Assembly: GCF_000417875.1 (NCBI RefSeq)
Contig: NW_006920870.1
Location: forward strand, 587,082-619,881
Direction of reading: 5' to 3'
Length of the DNA stretch: 32,800 bases
From: Pseudozyma flocculosa PF-1
Taxonomy: Eukaryota; Basidiomycota; Ustilaginomycetes; Ustilaginales; Ustilaginaceae
Below are positions 10,700-20,789 of the stretch, in pieces (within the stretch, counting starts at the first letter, position 1; each line of letters opens with the position of its first letter). The notes beneath the pieces were generated by a model. It saw only the letters and a program-made list of their open reading frames with translations. It made no database searches and was not told the DNA's origin. The position numbers and the translations under genes were made by a program.

Positions 10700-10735
10700 A
10701 TGGCCGTCCAGATTTTCCCCAGGAAGGCGCGCGAG
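10700..10735 (+). other. Short open frame ending at a strong 5' splice site (possible leader exon or uORF)
   Basis: ATG at 10700 begins MAVQIFPRKARE, and the sequence continues GTACGTGTGC, a good fungal donor. The best nearby acceptor, preceded by a CTTAAC branch-like element and a pyrimidine tract, ends at 11484. Joining these two puts the short frame out of register with the methyltransferase and overlaps its ATG. An acceptor ending at 11420 would fuse it in frame but include CTA and TTA codons that are rare here. I cannot decide between a uORF, a 5' UTR exon and chance. Confidence 0.3.
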
Positions 10736-11140
10736 GTACGTGTGCTGCGTGCGCTACCCCTCCTCCCGGTCCGATGCGGCATTGCCGTCAGTGTGGAGCT
10801 CCAGAGAGTCGCCGCTGCTTTGTGCCTGCTCGCTCCCTCCGAATCCCGTTCCGCATCGAGACGAGACCAGACCAAGACGAGACCAGACCGGATCAGACCA
10901 GTCCAGCTGGCCTGAGACCAACTTGCACGCCAGGCCCAATCGACCTTTGGCGGGTTCTACTGTACCTCTCGCGCCGCCTTCGACACTCGACTCCATCCAC
11001 CTGCTCGCTCGCTCGCTCGTCAGCCGCCACATGCGAGCTCGACTTCTTCCTGCTGGCTTCCAAAGTTTCGCGCAGCACGCGGCTGGCAATCGGAGCGACG
11101 AGGCGGACTTTGGAAACCCAAACGTCTGCGATCCCATCAC

Positions 11141-11165
11141 CATCGCATCGCATCGCATCGCATCG
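11141..11165. repeat. (CATCG)5 pentanucleotide repeat
   Basis: Five perfect CATCG units followed by TCTCGTCTC, about 415 bp upstream of the methyltransferase ATG. Confidence 0.88.
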
Positions 11166-11579
11166 TCTCGTCTCATCAGGCGGGGGAAAACCCCCGGTCC
11201 CCGCGTCGTCACCCTGCACAAAACGTCGACGAGGGCAGGCGCCAGGCCCGGCCGGGCCAGCCTTGCCCAGCCTTATCGATGCTGCGCGGTGTCCGGCCTC
11301 TTTTGTTTGTCGCGCGCGGGGCTTGCGGTATCCTCGTGCTGCGTTGGCGGTGCGTCGTAGCCTGGGCCCTTTGTTGGAGGGTCCGCCGACACGCGGCACC
11401 GAAGCAGAGTGCGACGCCAGGGTCCACAAGGAAATCCTCCGCCGGCGACCAAGCTAGGCTTAACTAGCGGCTTGCTTCCTCCAGGGCCGCTCCCGCATCT
11501 CCTACCGCACCTGCTTGCCACCTGGGCCAGCTCTGCGGTCCAACGCCCCAAGCACACCGACACGGCGCCCGCCCGCCCG

Positions 11580-12557
11580 ATGCCGGCGCAGTCGTCCAGC
11601 CATGCCGACGAGGACCACGCCATTGCGGACACCGCCATGGACACGGATATGACTGCGCCTACGTCGCTGCTGCGCGTCGACCCGGCGCGCGCGGTCGAGG
11701 ATGTAGACGAGGAAATTTTTCTGCTCTGGACGCTCAACGCCATGCCCTCGTCGGATGCCGGGCTGGGCTACATCGATCCGAACCACGACTCGCTCTTCGT
11801 CCGAATCGGCGCCCACGGCTGGCGTTCGGCGACGCGACGCTCCCAGCTCGAACGCCCGTCCTTGAACGACGACGAGGGCGACATCGTCGAACTCAGCCAG
11901 GACGTCACCAGCCTCCGCTCCTCCAAGGGCAACACGGGCAGCGTCGTGTGGCGATCCACGCTGCACCTCGCCCTCGCCATCCGACAGGGAAGGCTCTTCC
12001 ACCTCGACCGCCTCCGCCACGCCACCGTCCTCGAGCTCGGATCGGGGACGGGCGCGCTGGCCGCCATGCTGGCGTCCAGAGTCCACAAGTGGGTCGCAAC
12101 GGATCAGGACGAACTCGTACCCCTGATCCGCCGCAACTTGGGCCGCACCACCGCCGCCGCCAATGCAGAGGCGTGCGCGCTGGACTGGTTCGACTTCCTC
12201 CGTCCTCCCAGCACCGCCTTTCGAGATCGCAACCTCGAGCGCATCCTCTCTCGCTTCGACCAGCCCAACGCCGACGGCGGCGGCGGCGGTGGGGGCGAGC
12301 GATACCCTGATTTGATCCTCTGCGCCGACTGCGTCTACAACCCGTCCCTCTTTGACGCCCTCACCGCCACCCTCGCCGCCCTGACGCGACCGCGCCACAC
12401 GGTCGTCGTCGTCGTGGCCGAAATGCGGACCGACGAGGGCATCTCGGACTTTCTCCACGCCTGGCGAGCCAGCCTGCCCGATGGCGGCTGGCGCATCCTC
12501 TCGCTCGAGGACCGCCTTGCAAAGGGCTTTGTCGTCTTTGCCGCCTGGAGGTCCTGA
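11580..12557 (+). CDS. RKM5: Protein-lysine N-methyltransferase, METTL21/Methyltransf_16 family, Rkm5-like
   Basis: A single exon of 325 residues. Family members are seven-beta-strand SAM-dependent enzymes that methylate lysines; yeast Rkm5 modifies ribosomal protein uL1 in the cytosol. The order of motifs matches Rkm5: an EEIFLLWTL opening with GLGYI near residue 60, DVTSLRSSKGNTGSVVW before the SAM fold, motif I VLELGSGTGALAAML from residue 150, an acidic ATDQDEL after strand 2, ALDWFDF, and post-motif LILCADCVYN at 245-254. The last takes the place of the D/E-x-x-Y catalytic block of this family. The frame is open to 11409, but the upstream part contains CTA and TTA codons and no family similarity, so ATG 11580 is preferred. 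A Gly run lies at about residues 236-241. It converges with the Skg3-like gene. Other family-16 enzymes remain possible as the closest relative. Confidence 0.82.
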   Translation: MPAQSSSHADEDHAIADTAMDTDMTAPTSLLRVDPARAVEDVDEEIFLLWTLNAMPSSDAGLGYIDPNHDSLFVRIGAHGWRSATRRSQLERPSLNDDEGDIVELSQDVTSLRSSKGNTGSVVWRSTLHLALAIRQGRLFHLDRLRHATVLELGSGTGALAAMLASRVHKWVATDQDELVPLIRRNLGRTTAAANAEACALDWFDFLRPPSTAFRDRNLERILSRFDQPNADGGGGGGGERYPDLILCADCVYNPSLFDALTATLAALTRPRHTVVVVVAEMRTDEGISDFLHAWRASLPDGGWRILSLEDRLAKGFVVFAAWRS

Positions 12558-13040
12558 TACTACCGCACATCGCGAGACATGCCGGGCGGACACGACATCG
12601 CACCTCCATCCGCTGCGGGGGGGAAACTAAGCGGGAATGCGCAGTGGCAGCAAGAAAGCGAGTCGGATTGTCCAGGAGAATGTGTGGCGGCAGCTAGCGA
12701 TGCGGCCCTTCGACGACGACGAGAAGCCTTTTTTTCCGTTGCAGGGACCGTGGACTCTGGCGCCCTAGCCTTGGAACGCAATTTTGGGAGGGAAAGGGGG
12801 GAACGCGGAACGGGACCGATAAGACAAGTGGGGAAAGGGGAAAGGGGGAAGGGACTGTAGATCAACAGGAAGGGACCGATAGAAAGACCGTGAAGGGGAG
12901 CCGACGACCACGGCATGGCCGAGGGCAACGGAGAGACCGAGGAGGATAGAGTGGAGCTGTAGCGTCGGGCGCTCGAGCATGCGTGTTTGTGTGTGGTGGG
13001 TGTGATGGGCGGTGGCGGTGGCGGTGACGGCGCCGTGTAA
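12558..13040. other. Convergent 3' intergenic region with a G-quadruplex motif
   Basis: About 480 bp between the converging stop codons of the methyltransferase and the Skg3-like gene. The plus strand is G/A-rich from about 12785 to 12900 and contains four G-runs at 12830-12853 that fit the intramolecular G-quadruplex pattern. A GGCGGT repeat sits near 13008-13025. I see no gene. Confidence 0.5.
12830..12853 (+). other. Putative G-quadruplex motif
   Basis: Four G-runs of 4, 4, 5 and 3 bases separated by AAA, AAA and AA. It lies about 275 nt past the methyltransferase stop on its sense strand and about 180 nt past the Skg3-like stop on the opposite strand. Confidence 0.7.
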
Positions 13041-16000
13041 TCAGACCTCGCCGTGGCCGGTGGCGTTGCCGTTGCCGTAGCGGGAGGCGCCCTGGGGCGA
13101 GCGGGCGGCCTGGGTCGACGTGGGTCGCGGCGGCGGGCTGCCGCGGAACTCTGAACCGGGAGCGCCCGGCTGCGGCGCCATGAAGCCCGGGTTAGGGTAG
13201 GCCTGGCCCATCATGCTCATCCGCGGGCTGGCCATAAAGGGGGCCATGCCGCCCATCATGGGCATGCCCATGGTCGACGCGGGGCGGCCGAGGGGCTGCC
13301 GTGGCCGAGCACCGAGCCCTCCTGGTGCGCCTGGCTCATCGCGTTCATGTAGGCCATCTGGGCCGCCTGCATCGCCTGCTGCTGCGCCATCATCGGGTCA
13401 AAGCCCATCTGGCCGCCCATGGCCGATCCGGCGTAGCCGCCCATCCCCGGCATGCCCATCCCCATCCCGGGCATCATGCCCATGCCGGGCATCATGCCGC
13501 CCATCATCATCTGCTGCATCATCATGGGGTTGTAGTAGGCCATCTGCTGCATCTGCTGCTGCTGCTGCTGGTGGCGCAGCATGTCCTCCTCGCGCTGCCG
13601 GCGCTCGGCGGCGACGCGCTCCCGCTCCCGTTCGGTGAGCGTGGCGCCGTAGCCGCCGGCCGCCTTGCGGTCCCGCTCGTGCGCCGTGATGGCGCCCAGC
13701 AGGCCAGCCTGCGGCGGAGGCGGCTTGTTGGGCACATTGACAAGGTGGTTGCCCGTCATGCGCGCGTCGGCCTCCTGCTTCTTGGCCGAGCGCTCCGCCT
13801 TGTCCTGCGCGCCCGCCTGAACCAGGCCGTGCGGCGTAAAGACGGTCGTCATGGCGCCAGGCTGCTCGTCCGGGTTGAGCTGCAGGAACGTCTGGCGGTC
13901 GCGCGCCGACAGCGTCTGCGGCGGCGTGCTCTCGCGCGAGTCGTCGCCGTGAGCCGCGCCGAGGTGGGTGCTGAAGACCGACTGCCTCTGCGCCGCCTGC
14001 AGCGCCGGGTGCGCCTGACCAGCCCGCAGCTGCGCGGCGTGGCCGGGCGACATCGACTGCGAATGGTGGGTCGGCGGCGCCTCGAAGCTGGCGGCCATGC
14101 TTGCCGGGTAACCCTGGGTCATCTGGTCGCCGTAAGCGGAGGCCGAGCCCGACGACGGCGCCGACACCTGAGGGTAGCCCGGCGTGCCGTCGCCGTCAGC
14201 CGCGCCAGTGCGGACAGACGGTGCCGCGCTGCGCTTCTGACCGGCCGCCTCCTCTTCCTCGTCCTCGTCATCCTCCTCGTCCTCGTCTTCGTCTTCGCTG
14301 CTCTCCTCGCCCCAGGCATGGGCGCCGCCGCCACGCTTCTTGGCGCCGGACCGTCCGGGCCGCGAGAGCGCCTCCTGGTGTGCCTGCGCCTGCAGCTGTG
14401 CGGCCGTCTTGCGCTCCACGGCTCGCTTGTTCTGACCAAAGGTGGAGGGGAATGCGGCGTTCTGAGGCCGCAGCGCAGACTCCGAAGGCGCCTGGGAGTC
14501 CATGGTGCTGGTGGTGACCGCAGGCTGCGCGGGGGCGTTGCGGACCTGGGGCGACGAGAGGCTCTTGGTCTTGACGACCGGCGAGGGCGGCTGCTGCAGG
14601 AACGAGTAGGCGGCGAGGGCGTCGTCGCCGATGCTGTCGTCGGCCTGCTGCTGGGCAGCGGGAGCAGCGATGTTCGAGTGGGCCGTCGATGGCGCTGCTG
14701 GCTCGCGGCCCGAAGCAGAGTAGCCACCGTAGGCAGAGGTGTTGCTCTCGGAGGGAGCAGCAGACAAGGGTGAAGCGCCTCGGCGCTGCGAGGACTGTCG
14801 CGAGGGACCATTGGTCTGGACCTGCAGGTCCTGACGCCCGTTGGCTGCGGGCTGGGCCTGAGGGACCGGCTTTGCTGCGGCAGCACTGGTGGCAGGCAGC
14901 TGGTCAGAGATAGAGGCCATGTAGAACAGCGCGCTCTCGTCGTAGGCCATGGCCGGATCCACGTCGGGTCGAGCCTCGCGAGCGGCCGACGAGGTTTGCT
15001 CGGCCCCCCTTCCAGACGGGCCCGGTACGCTTGGCTGACGGGGGTGCTGCGCCGGCGGCTGAGGCTGCGCTTGTGGCTGTGCCTCGTGCTGGAAGTTTTC
15101 GGAGGGGGCCTCTCGGACCGGAGATGTGTACTGCGTCCGGTCGAACTGGTCGTTGCGTGCCGGCTGGTTGGAGCGGAACGAGTGGGCCGAGCTGGCGACG
15201 CCCGGAGAGGTGACGGCGGGGTCGGCGTGCGAGACCTCGCTGCGCATGCTACGCTCACGCTCGCGGTTCTGGTCGTGGTAGGCGCCTTCGGTAGCGCGAG
15301 CCGTCGACTTGGGGGGGATCTCGGGCGAGCCGAGGGCGCGGTACCCGGCGGCGGGCTGGGCGCCGGGTGGGTTGAGGCTCTGAGCCGACAAAGGCGGCGG
15401 TGGCGATCGAGGGGCGGTGTTCGCCATGGAGCCCGGCGGCGGACTGGAGTGCGATGGCTGAGCGGCGTTCTGAGGCGAGGCGTAGATCACTTCGGGCTGG
15501 TTCGGCGGTACGAAGCCAGGACGGGCCTCGCGAGCGGGGCGATGGCTATCCGACATCGGCGGCGGCGAGGGTGCACGCTGTCCCGGCGCCTCGGCAAGCT
15601 CGTTGTCCCTGAAGCCAGCCGAGACGCCATTGCTGAACCCGGCCGTCGAGGGACTCTGGGTCGCGGCCGGGGCCATCTGCTCTCGCGCAGCGCCATCGTC
15701 GTTGGTGCCGCTGCCGCTGGTGTTGAAGTCAAGCGGAGGCAGCTTGCTAGCCAAGCTCGGCAGCTCAGGGGCGCGGCTGGTCTTGGCCTCGGCCGCCTGG
15801 GACTGGTCGCCGTTGGCGGCTGATGTCGAAGTCGGAGGTGGCGGCAGGGGCTGGAGCACCTTGGTCCTCTCGCCTCTCATGCGGGCGGCCATGATGCCGT
15901 GGAGGGCGGCGCGTGAGGTCAGGTGGTCTTCGCGGGCGATCTCGAGGAACTCGGCGAGCTCGCGGTCGAGGAAGAGGCGGTCCTTGAAGGGGCCGATGGG

Positions 16001-18149
16001 GTAGGCGAAGAAGGCCGAGACCGGGTTGCGAGCGTCCCAGACGAATCCCTCGGGTCGGCCGTAGAGCTTGAACGAGTCCATAAACGCTGCGGCGGTGGCA
16101 GCGAGGGTGTGAGAGGAGCGGAAGGGAGGGATGGGAGGGTTGAGGACGAGGACAGGGACAGGGACCCAGCACCGAGCGTCAGTCAGGGGGTTCACGCAGG
16201 CCATACAGGGCGCCAGCAGAGCATGGCACGGGCCACCGCGGTATCTGCACGGTTGGCTACAGGGTCGCCGAACCCTGCATCATTGTTGCCACGCAGCAGA
16301 TGGCGCCACCCGAATGCAAACTCACCGATCACCCATTTCATCATCTCAGCGTTGGCTCCCTTGGCTCCACCGCCTTCGAGCTCTGGCATCAGCATCACCC
16401 AGCCGGTGGTGCGCACGCGGTGCGTGGCTGACAGCACCGACGTCGACGGAAAGACGCCCTCGATCTTGAACAGGCTCGATCCCTCGACCAGCTCGGGGCG
16501 CGAAGGGTAGACGGCGAACGCGTGGGCGGCGTAGATGAGCGAGGCAAACGGCTTCTTGGCCTTCTTGGACTCGAAGAAGTTGGCCACGCCGGGGGCGCCG
16601 TTGCTGCCGGGCGGCGGAGGCAGCTCACCCGGTGCCGAGGCGCCGGGCAGCGTGGCGTTGGGCGAGGCCGTCGAGACACTGCTGACGCTCATGACGCTGC
16701 TGCGGTCGCCGGCGCCGCCAAGCTTCCAGAACTTCTTCTTGCCACCGAACTCGGACTCGTCTGGCTTGTGGTCGGTCAGGACCATCCAGCACTTTCTCCA
16801 CTCGGTGGAGCCCATGAAGCGCGCCTTGACCCAGCCCTCCATCTTGCCCTTGGTCAGGGGCGACTTGATCGTCATGTCGGACGCAGCGGCGCCCAGCTCC
16901 CTTTGCGGCTCGGCAGCGCCCCCGGGCGAGACGACGGCGCCGAGGCGTGCCCGGATCAGCGCCCCAGTGTAAATCTCCTCCAGCCGGACCTTTTCCCACG
17001 AGGCCAGCCGGATGGCGTTGATCCAGGCCTGGAGGTAGCGGTGGCCGAGGTTGAGCCAGCCGATGACGGCTCGGTGCTCGGGCTTCTGACGGTTCTCGGG
17101 GGCGAGCCAGTGCTCGATCGAGTCCGGCGGGAAAGGGGGCGGATCGCGGAAGCAGAACAGGGTGCGGTTGTTGCCCGCAGAGTTGAGCGCAAAGGCGTGG
17201 TGGTACTTGCCACGGCTTCCGGGGATCTGGGCGGGGTCCTCGTTCAGCAGACCGATAAAGTCGGTGAACTGTAGTGCAGGAGAGGAAGAGGCGTGCGAGG
17301 CCGGCGTGAAGGGTCGTCGGGTCAGCGCAAAGGTCCGAGTCCCCAAGAGGGCAGGCGGCAAAGGCCGGTCGGGACGATGTGAGGCGAGGCGAGGCAAGGC
17401 GAGGCGAGGCGGCAGGATAGACTCACCGAGTCTGTGATGTTGATATAGGTGGGCGGCACTTCCCTGCCCTGGCGAGCGGCCTCCTCCATGTGCTCGACGT
17501 TCCAAAGGCTGAGGACAGTGCCCGAGAGCTGGACGAAGCACTCGGACCAGCGGCGCTTGTCGTCGGCGGCGTGGAGGGGCTTGCCGTCAGTGCCGAGGTC
17601 GTCGCGTTTGAGGAGGTAGCCCTCCATGTAGAGCTTTTTCTGGTGGGCCTCCTGGAGCGAGAGGGCGCTTCGGAGGTCCTGGCTCTTGAAGGTGAGCTGC
17701 TGTGAGGCGGGCCGGATGGAGCGCGTGGTGGAGCCCTGGGGCGAGGGTGGTCGCTGCGGGCCCTGGCTGGTGGGCGAGTAGTACTCGGGGTTGTCTAGCG
17801 GCTGGAAGGCGGATATGGGCCGCATGGTCGAAGCGCGCTGCGGCGCCGACCCGTTGGGAGGGCCGTTGGAGCTGTGCGTGGGCCGACCGACGGCGGACAT
17901 GGCGCTGTGAGTCGAGGGCGACTGCTGGTGGGAAGGACCAAAGGATGCGGCACGCTCGCCGGCGGCTCGCGTCGTCTGCGAGGGTCTCGGGGGGAAGTTT
18001 GAGAAGGGCTCGGTGGCGGCGAGGGGCGAGGAGTGTGCGCCGAAGCCGTCAGACGGGTGAGGCTGGCTGGAGCGCGGGAAGGGCTGGACGTCGTGCGGCT
18101 GGCCGTAGCCAGGTGAGGGCGATGGCCCGTTTCCGAAGCGGCTGGCCAT
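13041..18149 (-). CDS. PH-domain protein of the Caf120/Skg3 family (with apparent C-terminal frame break)
   Basis: Three exons: 18149-17427, 17268-16326 and from 16086 on. The introns (158 and 239 nt) are GT-AG and frame-preserving. Yeast Caf120 is CCR4-NOT-associated and its paralogue Skg3 sits at the bud and neck; the molecular role is poorly defined. A Ser/Pro-rich tail (1-165) precedes a PH domain from about 170 (KKLYMEGYLLKRDDLGTDG; RRWSECFVQLSGTVLSLWNV) that crosses intron 1. A second conserved block follows near 380 (KMEGWVKARFMGSTEWRKCW), then FMDSFKLYGRPEGFVWDARN at about 557 and a long disordered region with an acidic DEDEDEE stretch and Gln/Met/Gly-rich repeats. The frame stops at 13256 (1,498 residues), but a -1 shift continues 77 codons of the same Met/Gly/Pro-rich type to 13041 (about 1,570). 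The start is the first ATG after a stretch that reads like leader sequence; the frame is open to 18566. Confidence 0.87.
17381..17410. repeat. GAGGC pentanucleotide repeat inside intron 1 of the Skg3-like gene
   Basis: Six 5-nt units (one with AAGGC) lie just downstream of the 5' splice site in the minus-strand intron 17426-17269. A related aggcgaggca followed by GGGCA repeats sits in DGAT2 intron 5 (about 2410-2436). Confidence 0.8.
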
Positions 18150-18515
18150 GAATGAGGGTGGGGTCGTTCGGAGAGGTCGAGGGCGAGGGCGGGGGCTGTA
18201 GCTGTGGCTGTTGCGCAGCTGGCGGATGGCGGGTGGTGCGAGGGGGTTACCGGAGGTGGGGTCGGCTTGACAACGCTGGGCTGGAGGTAGACCTTGCTGC
18301 GGCGGGTGGTCGTTGGACGTCGTCTTGCTAGCTGCCGTGCTTGAGAGAGACGGGCAGACAGGGGTCGAGGGGTCGTCAAGGAGCGCGGGGCAGCGTCGAG
18401 CGACGGAATAGGACCTGTGCGGAGTTGCGGGAGGGCGGAAGGTTGGTTCGAGGATGGATGGTGAGCAGGTGGAAAGAGAGCGACGGCGAGTGTGGAAAGC
18501 CACGCGCTGTCGGTC

Positions 18516-18535
18516 TGGCCTGGCCTGGCCTGGCC
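18516..18535. repeat. (TGGCC)4 repeat
   Basis: Four perfect TGGCC units followed by AGGCAGG, making a partly palindromic GGCCTGGCCAGGC segment upstream of the Skg3-like gene. Confidence 0.88.
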
Positions 18536-18704
18536 AGGCAGGCTGCCCTACTGCTGGTCTGACCATCGTGTGTGCCTAGCCAGGCGGGACCAGGCCAGGT
18601 TGGGCGAGGCGCGGCGCGGCGCGGCGCTGTGGCTCCAGCTGCTGCGCCGGCGCCCATCGATTTCCGACGCCCAAAATTCCGACTGAAAATACCTCGCGCT
18701 CGTT

Positions 18705-18719
18705 GGTCAGGTCAGGTCA
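18705..18719. repeat. (GGTCA)3 repeat
   Basis: Three perfect GGTCA units followed by GGTC. Tandem GGTCA half-sites can bind regulators in other systems, but nothing here shows binding. Confidence 0.75.
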
Positions 18720-18965
18720 GGTCTCCCACCCATCGACCGTCATGGTCTCGTCTCCATAGAGTCGATCTTCCATCTCGCCCACCAGCGGGCTTGCCAGCGC
18801 CCTTTCTGGCCGTCGGCTTCGTCTGAGCCCTGGCCCATCCTCTGGGCCTGGTCTCCCGGCTGCTTGCTTGGTGCCACCTCTGCAGCGGCAAACGGCGATT
18901 CGATGCATGGCTTCGCCTAGCCCCGGCCAGATGGGGGTCGACCCTGGAACCAACGCGATGCAAAC

Positions 18966-18993
18966 CCTGCCTGCCTGCCTGCCCGCCTGCCTG
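18966..18993. repeat. CCTG tetranucleotide array
   Basis: Seven CCTG units, one of them CCCG, about 560 bp upstream of the 19549 start codon. This is the complement of the AGGC arrays seen in other upstream regions. Confidence 0.88.
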
Positions 18994-19548
18994 GTATTTC
19001 TTCGCGGGCCTCTGCTCGGAGCGAGCCGATGGCGAGGGGCAGACGCCGCCGCCGCTCATTCGTGGGTGCTTGCTTGCTGCTTTGCTTGGTGCTCGGATCT
19101 TCGATCGATTGACGTGCGGGCGGCGCAGGTCCAGCCTACCTTAGCCTGAGCCTTGGTCGGCGTCGTGGTGCGGAGGGGTCAGCCAGCCAGCCAGTCCGGT
19201 GGGCCCGCCCCTTTGGGTTTCACCAGCTCTTGCTGGCCGGGCCCTTGGGGGGCTGTGCGCGCTGCAACGTCACTTTGCCGCTGCCGCCGCTTGCTCTCTC
19301 CCGAATCCGACGGCAGCTCTCGGCGGCCACCGAGTCCAACCCACGCCCTGGCGGCACCGAGGCCGAGCGGGCGGCTTGAGACCCGGCAGTCGGAAGACGG
19401 GGCTCGGCGCGGCTAGGGCGAGAAGGAAAAACGTGAGCGGACCGGACTCCTCCTACCCTGCCTGGCCTCCCCCACCTTCTGCCTCCAGCCCCAACCTCAT
19501 CGCATCTCGCCCTCGACTCCTAGCCTGTTCGACCGTCGCAGCACGAAC

Positions 19549-19987
19549 ATGACACAACGCAAGCCCACCAGCAAGACCGCGACCGCCGCGCGCAAGGCTC
19601 GATCTACCTCGCTGCTGGCATCCAAGTCGCCGGCGCAGCGCTCGCCCCAGGCGCAGGCGCAGGTGCACGCCAAGAAGAAGCGCAAGCACAACCAAAAGTA
19701 CCTCGATCAACGCCAGAGGGAGCAGGTGGACCGCGATGCCTTGGACGTACTCAGGAACGGAGGCCGCGATCAGCCAGTAGGTGTCGATGCTCAGCAGCCG
19801 CCTCGGCTCGCTCAACGAGCCAGGATGTTATGCTGACCACCCTTCATCCTCGGCCACGCCACCACAGGACGAGCCGCAGCACAACCCGTTTGCATACACC
19901 ACGTCCAGCGCAAAGGAACAGAGAAAGACGGCGCGGCAAATGAACCAGACGCTCGAGGCATTCAATCTGCTCATGAAGCAAATGTGA
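19549..19987 (+). CDS. Small basic protein of unknown function
   Basis: Two exons, 19549-19776 and 19868-19987, give 115 residues. The 91-nt intron starts GTAGGT, has a GCTGAC branch-like element and ends CACAG, phase 0. I do not recognise the protein. Residues 1-50 are rich in Lys, Arg, Ser, Thr and Gln, with KKKRK at 42-46 that could serve as a nuclear localisation signal. Then comes a charged helix-like stretch (QKYLDQRQREQVDRDALDVL). Exon 2 supplies NPFAYTTSSAKEQRKTARQM and ends FNLLMKQM. The overall look resembles small ribosome-biogenesis or nucleolar factors such as Alb1 or Slx9, but I see no decisive motif and assign none. Without splicing, the frame ends after 95 residues. Intron signals and the well-composed second exon favour the spliced form. 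Confidence 0.62.
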
Positions 19988-20775
19988 CGCCCGACCTCGA
20001 CTCTCGACCAGCATCATCGTATTGCCAACAGTTCAGCATCTCATCGTCCACAGAGACATCACGATACCCTCAATCGGCAAGGCTAGCACCCGGTCAAAAT
20101 AGCATCTGGCGCCCTCGCTGCGCACCTCATCCCCCTTGCCTCCGACTGTCAGGACAGCTGTTCCTGCTCGGACGTGGTGCATGGTTCACGCGGCGACTCG
20201 GGTCCAGCGCTCGGATGCACTCCGATGGTCCGTGTGCGGCCGTTCGACGATACCCATAGGTCTGCTTTGCGAAGAAGACCATGGACTTCGCGGGACAAGT
20301 CCGCCATCTTCGGCGCTGCTGTCGCAGCCATAGCCACTCGCAATCTTTCCGCTCTACTGCCGAGCAGGAATGGGAGCTGCTGAACAAGCAAGCGCGGCTG
20401 CCCAGTCGCCATTCGTGCCGCCGTATTGCTCCGCTGCGATACCATCACCAAGATCATCACCAAGATCAATCAAGCGTGGGCACCACTCCGCAGCGCCGAC
20501 GGGGGGGCCTGCGGCTGGACGGCGTCGCGAGGGAAAAGAGCTAGGCTACTACGCAGATCGACGGCTTCTCAGCTGCATTCCGTCCGCGCTCGACATCTCA
20601 ATCGACCTGAACTCAGCTTCGTAGCGACATCGAAGAGCGCCCTACATCAGATGCGCCCGGCTTAGCTGGTCCCTTTGCGCGCTGGTCGCCCGACTGGCTG
20701 CTCAGATTTCCTTGTTTCAGCTGCGACGATGGAACCGTTCTTCTGGGCCCCCGTCGTCTCATCTAAGTGCTCTGC

Positions 20776-20789
20776 GTGTGTGTGTGTGT
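20776..20789. repeat. (GT)7 dinucleotide repeat
   Basis: Seven GT units, the only clear dinucleotide microsatellite of this type I noted in the window. Confidence 0.8.

Larger units (their letters stand above)
9491..11579. promoter_or_regulatory. Long divergent region between the GH63 gene and the Rkm5-like methyltransferase
   Basis: About 2.1 kb with no supported gene, holding both promoters. It is packed with short tandem repeats: (TGG)8 at 9697-9720, imperfect CTGG/GGCTGG arrays at 9962-10013, GGCA/AGGC arrays at 10162-10190 and 10353-10372, a 13-bp direct repeat at 10861-10889 and (CATCG)5 at 11141-11165. A short open frame at 10700-10735 (MAVQIFPRKARE) ends exactly at a strong GTACGT donor, and a good 3' splice site ends at 11484, so a leader intron is possible. 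Confidence 0.5.
18150..19548. promoter_or_regulatory. Divergent region between the Skg3-like gene and the small basic protein gene
   Basis: About 1.4 kb without a supported gene. It contains four TGGCC units at 18516-18535 followed by AGGCA, a GCGGC-rich block near 18608-18630, GGTCA repeats at 18705-18719 and a CCTG array at 18966-18993. The last 100 bases before 19549 are C/T-rich, as expected of a fungal leader. Confidence 0.5.

Noticed and set aside
9696..11360. 554-codon open frame on the plus strand in the divergent region
   Set aside because: Built on tandem repeats (TGG, GGCT, AGGC) with Arg/Ala/Pro-rich low-complexity translation and no conserved block.
11502..12593. 363-codon open frame on the minus strand
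   Set aside because: In-register antisense of the methyltransferase; no recognisable domain.
13186..13200. Single GGGTTAGGGTAGG resembling telomeric repeat
   Set aside because: One copy only, inside coding sequence of the Skg3-like C-terminus; not a telomere or interstitial array.
13301..14773. 490-codon open frame on the plus strand
   Set aside because: In-register antisense of the Skg3-like exon 3; His/Arg/Leu-rich with no family motif.
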